Assembly (NCBI GenBank): GCA_024698505.1
Contig: JAILRE010000055.1
Location: forward strand, 1 to 46,350
Source: Clostridiales bacterium
GTDB lineage: Bacteria > Bacillota > Clostridia > Christensenellales > CAG-138
Length of the DNA stretch: 46,350 bases
Direction: 5' to 3'
A program made the translations under genes and the position numbers. Below, in pieces: positions 6,985 through 16,088 of the stretch. Within the stretch, counting starts at the first letter, position 1, and the number at the start of each line of letters is the position of its first letter. The notes beneath the pieces are model-generated. The model was not told where the DNA came from and ran no database searches. It saw only the letters and a list, made by a program, of their open reading frames with translations.

Positions 6985-7013
6985 ATTATAAGGGATAAGC
7001 GGAAAATTGTCAA
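6985..7013 (-). promoter_or_regulatory. Consensus promoter of the glycosyltransferase/acyltransferase operon
   Basis: On the minus strand TTGACA (7013-7008), a 17-bp spacer and TATAAT (6990-6985) form a perfect sigma-70-type match. It leaves a leader of about 150 nt before the ATG. Confidence 0.9.
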
Positions 7014-7131
7014 TACATGTAATATCGAAAATTAGATGTAATTGTCAAAATAACAGGATGCGAAGACCGGCGTCGAGCAACTGCGCATCCTGCAGCTGCT
7101 CTGTCGGGCACGCTCGACTTACCAATGGCGC

Positions 7132-7162
7132 ACTGACCGCGAGAACCGTCCCCGTGGTCAGT
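7132..7162. repeat. Palindromic repeat, copy A
   Basis: Arms ACTGACC and GGTCAGT flank a core with AGAACCGTCCCC. Related copies on either strand stand at 27361-27387 and 36131-36159. Confidence 0.65.
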
Positions 7163-7232
7163 AAAAATGTGCCTGCCGCTGTAAAATTCACAAGAAAAAC
7201 ACAATTGAAGTATGGCGCGCGGATCACACTTA

Positions 7233-7241
7233 TGGTATGAT
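7233..7241 (+). promoter_or_regulatory. Possible extended -10 promoter of the dockerin gene
   Basis: TGGTATGAT fits an extended -10 box (TGnTATNAT). No good -35 box stands at the right distance; TTGAAG at 7205 is too far. The leader to the ATG would be about 50 nt. Confidence 0.4.
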
Positions 7242-7298
7242 ATAAATGTCGAAATATGCGTTTGCATAATTAACGAAAAACTGTCAGGAGGAAACCAT

Positions 7299-10200
7299 AT
7301 GAGAACAGCAAAAAGACTCTCCGCTCTGCTGCTTGCGGCATTGATGGCGGTCTCGCTGCTCCCCGCATCCGCGTTCGCGCGGGGCGTCGTTGCCCCGAGC
7401 GAGGTCGAGACGCTCGTCGCCTGGGATTTTGAATCCGAGACTCCGACCGTCGCCTCTCCGGCCAGTGGAAACAACACCGGCGCGGTAATAGCGAGGGAAT
7501 CGGCCGTCACGTTCAGCTATGCCGGAGGCTATGGCGGAAGCGCCAACGGCCTGAACACCTCGGCGTGGGACGGCGCATCGGCTGAATCTCCGAAGTACTA
7601 CACCGTAACGGTCAACGCTTCGGGATATGAGGCGCTTAACGTATCCGCCGCTTTCCGCCCTTCCAATACCGGTCCTAAGAACGTCGCGCTTTATTACAGC
7701 GTCGACGGTGAGAACTTCACCGCTGCCGAAGGCGGTTCCGTTGTTCTTTCCGGAGGATCCTGGAAGACGGTAAGCATCTCCCTTCCCACGGAATGTGATG
7801 AGGAACAGACCGTCGTCCTCCGCTTCGCGGTGACCGATACCGTCAGCGCGAACAACGATACCATTGCTTCGGGCGGCACGCTCCGCATCGACAATTTAGT
7901 CGTCACCGGCACTCCCACCGGCACCCCCGAGCCCACCGAGGAGCCCGAGCCCACCGACACCCCCGAGCCCACCGAGGAGCCCGTCGTCACGGTCGTCACG
8001 ATTGCCGAGGCGCTGGCCGCCGAGGACAATAAGGAGGGTATCTGCGTACAGGGCGTCGTCACGTTCAAGGACGGCAGGACGATCTATATCGAGGACGCCA
8101 CCGGCGCTATTGCGCTCTACCTCAACAGCAATACCGTTCCCGCCTCGCTGGCTCTCGGCGACGAGGTCAGGGCGGTCGGCAAGCGCACGACGTTCAACGG
8201 CCTTCCCGAGCTGACCGGCATAAACGGCGGCGACGAGGCGGCCTTTGCCGTGCTCACAACGGGCAATACGCTTCCTCTGCAGGAGCTGACGATAGCCGAG
8301 ATAAAGGCCGATCCCAACAGCTATATCTGCGAGCGCGTGCTCATAAGGTCCGCCGTTATGGGCGCCGTCAACAATTCCGGCAGCACGCCGATAACCCAGG
8401 GCGAATATTCCATCAATATCTATAAGATGCCCGCGAACGACGCCGCAGAGGGCGACACCGTCGACGTGTACGCGGTCGTCGGCATGCACACTTCGGGCGT
8501 CCAGCTGAGGGTGGCTCTCGCTTCCGACGTTACCGTCGTTTCGACCCCCGAGCCCACCGAGACTCCCGAACCGACGGAAGTTCCCGAACCCACCGAGGTT
8601 CCCGAGCCGACGGAAGTCCCCGAGCCCACGGCCGAGCCCACCGAGGCTCCCGCGATCCCCGATCCCATAGATCCCGCGGATTACGAAGGCTATACCACGA
8701 TAGCCGAGGTCCTCGCCATGACGACGACGGGCGGCACCGTCACCGTCGTGGGCCAGGTCACCATGAAGTTCGGCAACACGGGCTCGCTCAATTCCGTCGC
8801 TCTGGGCGACGTTGAGAACAACGAGATAATCGGCCTCCAGGTCTACGATTACACCAATATCGCAAGCTACAACGTGGGCGATATAGTGGCCGTGACGGGC
8901 GTCGTCGGCGTTTACGGCGAAGTGCGCCAGATATCGAACGTCACTGCAGTGACCGTGCTCTCCACCGAGGCGGAGCCCATGGCCGCGCAGGAGGTCACGG
9001 TCACCGAGCTCAAGAACAATATCGCGAACTACCTCTCCGAGTTCGTCGTTATAAAGAACGCCGTGATGGGCGCCTATAACGGAAGCGGCTCCACCGCGAT
9101 AACCGGCGCGGACGGCGAAAGTATCAACATCTTCCGCGCGGCGGCCTATCCCGACGGCCTGCTTGAAGGCGATACCGCGGACGTTTACGCCGTAGCATCC
9201 AAGTTTAACAGCACCGTTCAGCTGAGGAACGGCGCATCCGCCGACTACGTCGTGACCGGCTATATCACGATAGCCGAGGCGCTGGCTCTCGCTGCCAACA
9301 AGACCGCGACGGTCAGGGGCGTCGTCACCTTCATCGACGGCCTGAACGTCTACGTTCAGGATCGCACGGGCGGCATCGACCTCTACCTCAACAGCGGCAC
9401 CCTTCCCGAGGGCCTTGCGATAGGCGATCTCGTCCAGGCGACCGGCACGAGGGCGGATTATAAGGGCCTTCCCGAACTGAAGAGCATCAACGGCTCCGAC
9501 GAGGCGGCCTTCAAGGTGCTCTCGAACGGCAATCCGCTCCCGCTCGAGATCGTAACGCTTGCCGAGCTTCTCGCAAACCCCGACCTCTACATGTGCGAGC
9601 GCATCAAGGTCGAGGCGGTCACTCTCGGCGCGATCGACAACGGCGGCAACACCCCCATAACCCAGGACGGCAGCAGCATCAATATCTACAAGCTGCCCGT
9701 TATCGAGTTCGTTGAGGGCGATACCGTCGACGTTATAGCGATAGTCTCCTGCTTCAACGCTCCGCAGCTTCGCGTTGCCGACGCCTCCTGCGTGACCGAG
9801 GCGGTCGTCTATAACGATCCCATAGCGGACGACCTCTTCGAGGAGGGCATAATGACCATCCCCGAGGTCATAGCCTGTGCCGATTCCACCGAGGTGACGC
9901 TCATCGCTCAGCTCGTCTACAGGTTCGGCAATTACGACAACATCAATTCCGCCATACTCGAGGATATCATCGACGGCGAGATATACGGCCTCCAGCTCTA
10001 TAACTCCCTCGACGATTACGAGATCGGCGACGTTCTGAAGATCACCGCCACGAAGACCACCTACAGCAGCGTTCCTCAGATCCAGTCTGCGACCGCGGTC
10101 GAGAAGCTCTATCATACCGACCGCATACCCGCGCAGGTCTTCGACACCTTCGCAGAGCTGATCGCGATGCAGGAAAGCCTCCTCTCCGAGTACGTCATGA

Positions 10201-13200
10201 TAAGGAACGTCACTCTGGGAGCATACAATGACAACGGAAACACCGTGATCACCGACTCCACCGGCGCGACCATGAACATCTACCGCGCCGCCTCCTACGG
10301 CCCCTACTGCGTAGCGGAGGGCGAGGTCGTCGATCTCTGCGGCGCCCTGTCCAGATACAATACCACCTGGCAGCTGAGGGGCTGCGAGTACTTCGGCGAG
10401 AACAAGGCCCCCGTCATCACGACGGGCTCGTTCCTTGACGCGCAGGTCGGCGTCGATTACGACGTCGCGATCACAGTCACCGACGATTACGGCCTCGATC
10501 GCGTCACCGTGACCTATCAGATAGGCGAGACGAGCGGCGAGATCGCGATGGAGTACAACGCGACCAACGCCAAGTACAGGGCCGTCATACCCGGAACCGC
10601 GATAATCGCCGGCTTCTCCGAGATGACGCTCACCTTCACCGCGGTCGATGCGAGCGGCCTTACCTCCTCCGAGACCGTCACGGTCAACGTCGTCGACAAG
10701 CCCCAGATAGTCAGCGTGCTGCCGAGGGCGAACTCCGCGACGCATGAGGACAAGAGCCCCGAGATCTCCGTCGTGTTCGCGAACGCGGGCGATGACCCCG
10801 CCGTCGTGATAACCGTCGCGGGCGTTTCGGGCGAGACCGTCGTCGAGGGCGATACCGCCTCCTTCGTCTACGAGGGCCCGCTTGCGGACGGCAAGTATCA
10901 GGCGAACGTAACGATCACGAGGGCGGACGGCGAAAACGTCTCCTTCGATTGGAGCTTCACCGTCGGCGAGCCGCAGTTCAATTTCTACTTCGGTCAGCTC
11001 CACAGCCACACCGCCGAGTATTCCGACGGCGCGGGCACTCTTGAGGACGTCTATTCCTACATAATGGGCCTGCCCGAGAGCGAGAACGTCGACTTCGTCG
11101 CCATCACAGACCACTCCAACTACTTTGATACGAAGGACAACCTCGGCGATTTCGAGAACGTCGAGTCCGGCACCATCGCCGCGAACGGTCATTCCAAGTG
11201 GTATAACTACACCACGCTGATCGACGAGTTCAACACCAGGCAGTCGAACGTCATATTCATCGGCGGCTACGAGATGACCTGGTCCGGCCAGTACGGCCAT
11301 ATCAACACCTTCAACTCGGTGGGCATCGTCTCCCGCCAGAACAGCACCTACACCGTGCAGGGCGGCGCGGGCCTCGTGGCGTACTACGACCTCATCAAGC
11401 AGTACCCCGATACGATCCACCAGTTCAACCATCCCGGCACCACCTTCGGCAACTTCGATAACTTCGGTTATTACGACATCGCCGCGGATAACGTCATCAA
11501 GATGGTCGAGGTCGGCAACGGCGAAGGCGCGATCGGCGGCTCCGCCTACTGGCCCAGCTACGAGCAGTACACGCTCGCCCTCGATATGGGCTGGCACGTC
11601 GCCCCCTCCAACAACCAGGACAACCACAAGGGCCGCTGGGGCAACGCCAACACCGCGAGGGACGTCATCCTCACCGACAACTTCTCCGAGGAGGGCATCT
11701 ACGAGGCCATCCGCAACATGACGATGTACGCGACCGAGGACAAGAACCTCGAGATCTACTACTCGCTGAACGACTGCGTGATGGGCTCCATAATCCCCGA
11801 GGATGAGGAGAACCCCGTAACCGGCGTAAACGTCTACGTCTCCGTCAACGATCCCGACGGCGAGGGCGTGGGCACGGTTTACGTCATCGTCAACGGCGGC
11901 ATAGTCGCCTATTCCGAGGAGGTCGAGGGCTCCACCGCGATAGTCGAGGCCGAGCTTCCCAACGATTACTCCTACTACTTCATAAAGGTCGTCCAGGCCG
12001 ACGGCGATATCGCCGTCACCGCTCCCGTCTGGGTGGGCGACGTCTCCAAGGTCGGCATTTCGAGCGTCGAGACCGAGACCGTAATCCCCGTCAAGGACGA
12101 GGCTATGACCTTCAAGACCACCCTGTACGATTACGAGGCGGAGGATTTCGTCATCGAGTCCGTCACCTACTCCATCTGCATCGGCCAGAACGATCCCGTC
12201 GTGCTTGACGTCATCGAGAACGCGGGCACCGTCGCCGCCAACTCCGAGCTCGAGCTCACCTATGAGTTCACTCCCACGACCATCGGCAAGCAGAGCTTCG
12301 TCGTAACGGTCACGGGCTATCTCGGCGAGACGATGATGCAGTTCTCCCACAGCTATGAGATGGAAGTGCTCGATCCCTCCGAGATACTCGACATCGGCAT
12401 TGACGCCGGTCACGCCAACTTCTACGTCTCCGGCAACTATGACGGCAAAGAGGCGGCATTCGTGGAGCTCTGCGCCAAGAACGCCATCCGCACCGTTCTC
12501 CTTCAGAAGGGCGACCTCACGTACGAGAACATCAAGGATCTCGCGCTGCTCGTGCTCACCGTGCCCTATAAGGGCGTCGTGAACGGCCACGGCGATATCG
12601 GCGGCGCGGAGAACCTCTATACCGAGGCCGAGATAGCCGCGATAACCGAGTACGCCGAAAACGGCGGCAACCTGATCGTCTGCTCCAAGTCCGACAGGGT
12701 CGATCCCGAGGCCGAGGATCAGTGGGCGAGCAATATCACGAACGGCATACTCGAGGCGATAGGCACCGATACGAGGATAGCGAGGGGCATAGTCGTCGAT
12801 AACGAAAGGAAGGACAACGAGGCCTACCGCATCCACTTCACCGAGGAAGGCAACTACAACTACACCTGGAACGGCGAGCCCGTATGGCTGCTGGAGGACG
12901 TCCTCGAGACGACCAACAACTCCTTCTCCGCGTACGCGGCGGGCCCGGTCCTTGCGGGTGAGAACGCGATCCCCGTCATAGTCGGTTATTCGACAACCTG
13001 GGCTACCAGCTATATGGACTGCTTCAATAACAGCTCGAGCTACGTTCCCGACTATGAAAGCGATCCCATAGTCGTTCCCATGGGCGATGTCGTCGAGATG
13101 ACGCTCGAGGATCTGCCCGGCGGCGGCTGGCTCATCACCTCCGGCACGACCTTCTTCTCCACGTTCGAGGTGCAGGTCGAGATCGAGAACGCCACCACGC

Positions 13201-14057
13201 AGCAGAACAGCAACTACCAGATCGTAATGAACATCATCAACAAGCTCATCCCCGAGCCCGAGATCACCCCGATAGCGGAGGTCAACGCCGCCGAGGAGGG
13301 CCTGAAGTTCACCGTCGAGGGCTACGTCACGAGCAACGCCTCCGGCTACGATCAGACCACCGCGTTCTTCGACTGCATCTACGTCCAGGACGAGACCGCC
13401 GGCATCAACCTCTTCCCCGTAGCGGGCGACTTCCACATCGGTCAGTACGTCCGCGTGACGGGCGTTACCGGCTCCTATAACGGCGAACGCGAGCTCGTCG
13501 TTACGAAGATAGAGCTCGTCGAGGGCCACGAGGAGAACGTCATAGAGCCTCTTGAGCTCACCGCGGAGCAGGCCATGAGCACCGATTACACCGGCACGCT
13601 CATAAAGGTCAGCGGCACGGTCGAATCGCTCGGCTACTCCTCCGACGGCGCGCTTGAGACCATAATGGTCAAGGACGATACCGGCGTCGCAAGGGTGTTC
13701 ATCGACGGCTACATAATGAGCGACTACGCGATCGAGATCAAGGTCGGCGACGCCGTTGAAGCGACGGGCCTCGCCTCCATCACGGTCGACACCGAGGATC
13801 CCGACGGAGGCTTCATACCGCGCATCCGCGTAAGGAACCGCGCCGAGATAGTGGTCACGCCGAGGACTCTGCCGGATATCAACGGGGACGGCGACTGCAA
13901 CAGCGCCGACGCGCTGATGATAGTCCGCTACGTGATGGGCCTTGATACGTACACCGAGGCAAACGTCGCTCTTATGGATATCAACGGCGACGGCGAGATC
14001 GCAATGGCCGACGCGCTCCTCTACATCCGCTGTGTAATGGGTCTGGAGGAATACTGA
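7299..14057 (+). CDS. Giant secreted OB-fold/PHP protein with C-terminal dockerin
   Basis: This 2252-aa protein starts at an ATG with AGGAGG 6 nt upstream. Rough layout: signal peptide 1-28; beta-sandwich-like domain to 200; PEPT-rich linkers at about 202-229 and 414-454; and four OB-like repeats (about 234-410, 460-654, 654-834, 844-1034). An Ig/cadherin-like domain to about 1224 precedes a PHP domain of the CehA/McbA type (about 1226-1494; FGQLHSHTAEYSDG, AITDHSNYFD, GYEMTW, late SNNQDNH). A glutamine-amidotransferase-like Rossmann region follows (about 1694-1984; GHANFYVSG, GGNLIVCSKSDR), then a fifth OB-like domain. A type I dockerin closes the protein with two Ca-binding repeats (DINGDGDCNSADAL and DINGDGEIAMADAL). 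The likely role is an extracellular metal-dependent phosphoesterase or nuclease docked on a cohesin scaffold; the substrate is inferred only. A terminator follows at once. Confidence 0.85.
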   Translation: MRTAKRLSALLLAALMAVSLLPASAFARGVVAPSEVETLVAWDFESETPTVASPASGNNTGAVIARESAVTFSYAGGYGGSANGLNTSAWDGASAESPKYYTVTVNASGYEALNVSAAFRPSNTGPKNVALYYSVDGENFTAAEGGSVVLSGGSWKTVSISLPTECDEEQTVVLRFAVTDTVSANNDTIASGGTLRIDNLVVTGTPTGTPEPTEEPEPTDTPEPTEEPVVTVVTIAEALAAEDNKEGICVQGVVTFKDGRTIYIEDATGAIALYLNSNTVPASLALGDEVRAVGKRTTFNGLPELTGINGGDEAAFAVLTTGNTLPLQELTIAEIKADPNSYICERVLIRSAVMGAVNNSGSTPITQGEYSINIYKMPANDAAEGDTVDVYAVVGMHTSGVQLRVALASDVTVVSTPEPTETPEPTEVPEPTEVPEPTEVPEPTAEPTEAPAIPDPIDPADYEGYTTIAEVLAMTTTGGTVTVVGQVTMKFGNTGSLNSVALGDVENNEIIGLQVYDYTNIASYNVGDIVAVTGVVGVYGEVRQISNVTAVTVLSTEAEPMAAQEVTVTELKNNIANYLSEFVVIKNAVMGAYNGSGSTAITGADGESINIFRAAAYPDGLLEGDTADVYAVASKFNSTVQLRNGASADYVVTGYITIAEALALAANKTATVRGVVTFIDGLNVYVQDRTGGIDLYLNSGTLPEGLAIGDLVQATGTRADYKGLPELKSINGSDEAAFKVLSNGNPLPLEIVTLAELLANPDLYMCERIKVEAVTLGAIDNGGNTPITQDGSSINIYKLPVIEFVEGDTVDVIAIVSCFNAPQLRVADASCVTEAVVYNDPIADDLFEEGIMTIPEVIACADSTEVTLIAQLVYRFGNYDNINSAILEDIIDGEIYGLQLYNSLDDYEIGDVLKITATKTTYSSVPQIQSATAVEKLYHTDRIPAQVFDTFAELIAMQESLLSEYVMIRNVTLGAYNDNGNTVITDSTGATMNIYRAASYGPYCVAEGEVVDLCGALSRYNTTWQLRGCEYFGENKAPVITTGSFLDAQVGVDYDVAITVTDDYGLDRVTVTYQIGETSGEIAMEYNATNAKYRAVIPGTAIIAGFSEMTLTFTAVDASGLTSSETVTVNVVDKPQIVSVLPRANSATHEDKSPEISVVFANAGDDPAVVITVAGVSGETVVEGDTASFVYEGPLADGKYQANVTITRADGENVSFDWSFTVGEPQFNFYFGQLHSHTAEYSDGAGTLEDVYSYIMGLPESENVDFVAITDHSNYFDTKDNLGDFENVESGTIAANGHSKWYNYTTLIDEFNTRQSNVIFIGGYEMTWSGQYGHINTFNSVGIVSRQNSTYTVQGGAGLVAYYDLIKQYPDTIHQFNHPGTTFGNFDNFGYYDIAADNVIKMVEVGNGEGAIGGSAYWPSYEQYTLALDMGWHVAPSNNQDNHKGRWGNANTARDVILTDNFSEEGIYEAIRNMTMYATEDKNLEIYYSLNDCVMGSIIPEDEENPVTGVNVYVSVNDPDGEGVGTVYVIVNGGIVAYSEEVEGSTAIVEAELPNDYSYYFIKVVQADGDIAVTAPVWVGDVSKVGISSVETETVIPVKDEAMTFKTTLYDYEAEDFVIESVTYSICIGQNDPVVLDVIENAGTVAANSELELTYEFTPTTIGKQSFVVTVTGYLGETMMQFSHSYEMEVLDPSEILDIGIDAGHANFYVSGNYDGKEAAFVELCAKNAIRTVLLQKGDLTYENIKDLALLVLTVPYKGVVNGHGDIGGAENLYTEAEIAAITEYAENGGNLIVCSKSDRVDPEAEDQWASNITNGILEAIGTDTRIARGIVVDNERKDNEAYRIHFTEEGNYNYTWNGEPVWLLEDVLETTNNSFSAYAAGPVLAGENAIPVIVGYSTTWATSYMDCFNNSSSYVPDYESDPIVVPMGDVVEMTLEDLPGGGWLITSGTTFFSTFEVQVEIENATTQQNSNYQIVMNIINKLIPEPEITPIAEVNAAEEGLKFTVEGYVTSNASGYDQTTAFFDCIYVQDETAGINLFPVAGDFHIGQYVRVTGVTGSYNGERELVVTKIELVEGHEENVIEPLELTAEQAMSTDYTGTLIKVSGTVESLGYSSDGALETIMVKDDTGVARVFIDGYIMSDYAIEIKVGDAVEATGLASITVDTEDPDGGFIPRIRVRNRAEIVVTPRTLPDINGDGDCNSADALMIVRYVMGLDTYTEANVALMDINGDGEIAMADALLYIRCVMGLEEY

Positions 14058-14063
14058 AATCAG

Positions 14064-14105
14064 GATCGGGGGCCGCATAAAAGCGGCCCCCGGATCGCTT
14101 TTTAA
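14064..14105 (+). terminator. Terminator of the dockerin gene
   Basis: A long GC stem (GATCGGGGGCCGC paired with GCGGCCCCCGGATC, loop ATAAAA) is followed by CGCTTTTTA. Confidence 0.85.
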
Positions 14106-14116
14106 TGGAGATCGCT

Positions 14117-15271
14117 ATGGAAGGACGATCGAAGCTTCCCGAAATAATCGTGATATCCGTCTGCGTGCTCGCGCTGGTTTTCGGCGCGTTCTTCGCGCGC
14201 AAAACGGAGCCCGCCGAAAACAACCCGTATTACACGATAGAATACGAGCTCGTGAAGGTCACGCAGATACTGCATGAGAGCTACGCCGTCGACGGGGAGA
14301 CCGAGAACGCGCTCAGGGGCTCGCAGTCGCTGAACGTAGTCGTGCTCACGGGCAGGTTCAAGGGGGACGTGATGCCCCTCAACAACTACCTCGGCCCCCT
14401 GCATGAGAAGCTCGCCAAAAAGGGGACGGTGCTGACCGTAACCATAACCTCCGACTCGCGTGAGGACGGCTACCAGATGAGCGTCGTCAATTACGATTAC
14501 ACCCTGCTCATCGCGGGCATGATCGCGCTCTTCGTACTTACGGCGGTAGTCGTCGGCAGGAAAAAGGGCGTGATGAGCCTTATCGGGCTCGCGTATTCGC
14601 TGCTTGCGATACTCTTTTTCCTCGTTCCCATGTGGCTGAAGGGCTATCGGGCGATACCGCTCACGCTGACGGTCTGCGCGTTCATAACGGCGTTCAGCTT
14701 CACCCTGCTCGGCGGGATATCCGCAAAGACGGTCTCCGCCATGTTGGGCGCGTTCCTCTGCGTGCTTTTCTCCTGCGGCTTCGCGGCTGCCTGCGGGGCT
14801 ATAGCGGGGGTATCCGGCATGAACATGGAGGAGGCCGAATGGCTCCTCGACGAATCAAGAGCCCTCCCGGGGATAACGCTGAACGTGCGCGGGCTGCTCG
14901 TTTCGGGCATAATGATATCCGCTTTGGGAGCCGTGATGGACGTGGCGATGAGCATAGCCTCCGCCCTTTACGAGCTGCATTCGGTCGAGCCCTCGCTGAC
15001 GAGCGGGAAGCTGTTCTCCTCCGGCATGAACATAGGGCGCGACATGATAGGCACAATGACGAACACGCTGATACTCGCGTTCGTCGGCTCGTCGCTGAAC
15101 CTGATAATCATAATGTCCGCCGCGGGGATGCAGTTCTATCAGCTCATCAACAACAACGACGTGATAATGGAGCTCATACGCGGCATAGCGGGCTCGATCG
15201 GCCTTATGCTCGCCGTGCCCCTCACCGCGGGGGCGGCCTCCGCGCTGCTCGCGAAAAGGAAAAAAGCGTAA
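14117..15271 (+). CDS. YibE/F-family multispan membrane protein
   Basis: This 384-aa integral membrane protein has an N-terminal helix (about 9-27), then a non-cytoplasmic domain of about 110 residues. At least six more helices follow (for example LLIAGMIALFVLTAVVV and LIGLAYSLLAILFFLVP), and the tail is ALLAKRKKA. The order and the motif ISALGAVMDVAMSIASAL are characteristic of the YibE/F family, whose function is unknown. I chose the second ATG because GGAG stands 6 nt before it; an in-frame ATG at 14105 has no site. A bidirectional terminator follows. It is separated from the dockerin gene by a terminator, so it may be expressed by readthrough or from a promoter I cannot see. Confidence 0.85.
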   Translation: MEGRSKLPEIIVISVCVLALVFGAFFARKTEPAENNPYYTIEYELVKVTQILHESYAVDGETENALRGSQSLNVVVLTGRFKGDVMPLNNYLGPLHEKLAKKGTVLTVTITSDSREDGYQMSVVNYDYTLLIAGMIALFVLTAVVVGRKKGVMSLIGLAYSLLAILFFLVPMWLKGYRAIPLTLTVCAFITAFSFTLLGGISAKTVSAMLGAFLCVLFSCGFAAACGAIAGVSGMNMEEAEWLLDESRALPGITLNVRGLLVSGIMISALGAVMDVAMSIASALYELHSVEPSLTSGKLFSSGMNIGRDMIGTMTNTLILAFVGSSLNLIIIMSAAGMQFYQLINNNDVIMELIRGIAGSIGLMLAVPLTAGAASALLAKRKKA

Positions 15272-15274
15272 AAC

Positions 15275-15309
15275 AAAAAGCCCGGCGCAGCATGCGCCGG
15301 GCTTTTTTA
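15275..15309. terminator. Bidirectional terminator between convergent genes
   Basis: A perfect 11-bp stem (15279-15289 with 15293-15303, loop GCA) has TTTTTT on the plus side and TTTTTG on the minus side. It serves both the YibE/F gene and the minus-strand gene at 15331. Confidence 0.9.
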
Positions 15310-15330
15310 CTGCCTGTTATTCGTTCTTCC

Positions 15331-15642
15331 TTACTCCCATTCCACCACGCCGAGGTCGACGAGGTACTGCTCCATGAAATCCATGTAGTCGTCGCAGAGG
15401 CGCATAAGGTAGGTCTTATACTGGGGGAGCGTCTCGTTCGCGGCCTTATAGAGGCGGTCGTAAACTTCGTCCTCATCGTAGGGCTCGTCGCCGAGCTCGT
15501 TCATGTAGTCGTAATCCACGGCAACGAGGCTCTTTATCGCGGCCTCCAGCTCCTCGGGCTTCATGAAGGAGAAATCGCCCTCGTTGTCGAAGCTCTGCTT
15601 GATCTTGGCCAGGGCGTCGTTCTTGTCGAATAATTCTTCCAT
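15331..15642 (-). CDS. Small acidic protein of unknown function
   Basis: This 103-aa cytoplasmic protein is rich in Glu, Asp and Tyr (VAVDYDYMNELGDEPYDEDEVYDRLYKAA) and is probably all helical. I do not recognise the family. It is the last of three minus-strand genes (LOG-like, USP-like, this one), 44 nt after the USP-like stop, and a terminator lies beyond it. Only a weak AAAGG site is seen about 12 nt before the ATG. Coding is supported by clean codon usage and operon position. Confidence 0.6.
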   Translation of the reverse strand: MEELFDKNDALAKIKQSFDNEGDFSFMKPEELEAAIKSLVAVDYDYMNELGDEPYDEDEVYDRLYKAANETLPQYKTYLMRLCDDYMDFMEQYLVDLGVVEWE

Positions 15643-15686
15643 ACTGTTTTTCGTGCCTTTCTCGGCGGTATCTGCCGGTATTGTTG

Positions 15687-16088
15687 TTATCTTACGTCGA
15701 ATTCTATTTCGGGCAGGAGCTCCTGAAGGCTCCGCGCGAATTTGCCGTTATGCTCGCCCTGCTCGCCCGGGGCGCCGAGGATTATCGTGCTCACGTTATG
15801 CTCGTGTGCGAAATCCGCAAGCGTCTGCTGGACGTTGTCCGTCTTGAGTATCGTCAGCTCCGCTCCGGCGTACTGCGCGCAGGTGAAGAGATAATCTATC
15901 GCGTCGGCCTCGTCTATGGAATTCATCACGCGCTGCCCGTTCAGAACGCAGTGCACGATAAACAGCGGAGGGCGCACCCCGTTCTCATCGGGCTGGCTCC
16001 GCTTGACTCCGTGGACGATCAGCCTTTCGCAGGAACGCTGCCCCGTCACGCAGACCATTATTCCGTTTTTGTTTTCAAGCTCGTTCAT
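15687..16088 (-). CDS. Universal-stress-protein-like domain protein
   Basis: This 133-aa protein has the alpha/beta pattern of the USP fold. It begins GIMVCVTGQRSCERLI, resembling the USP domain that follows the sensor domain in KdpD-type proteins, and it ends VSTIILGAPG, recalling the nucleotide-binding loop of USPs. The complete G-2x-G-9x-G(S/T) ATP motif is not clear. Its ATG lies inside the 3' end of the LOG-like gene (14-nt overlap), so the two are translationally coupled. It is probably a small cytoplasmic nucleotide-binding or stress protein; partners are unknown. Confidence 0.6.
   Translation of the reverse strand: MNELENKNGIMVCVTGQRSCERLIVHGVKRSQPDENGVRPPLFIVHCVLNGQRVMNSIDEADAIDYLFTCAQYAGAELTILKTDNVQQTLADFAHEHNVSTIILGAPGEQGEHNGKFARSLQELLPEIEFDVR

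Larger units (their letters stand above)
6828..7298. other. Divergent intergenic region with repeat and promoters
   Basis: This 471-bp non-coding stretch holds the minus-strand promoter at 6985-7013 and a palindrome CATCCCGCGGGATG near 6938. It also has an 8-bp stem AGGATGCG/CGCATCCT near 7057-7093, the palindromic repeat at 7132-7162, and the plus-strand promoter region of the dockerin gene. Confidence 0.6.

Noticed and set aside
7896..14078. A 2060-codon open frame antisense to the dockerin gene
   Set aside because: It has no ribosome site and no domain signal, and it mirrors the codon bias of the real gene. Several other long antisense frames (for example opposite clpB and citF) were left out for the same reason.
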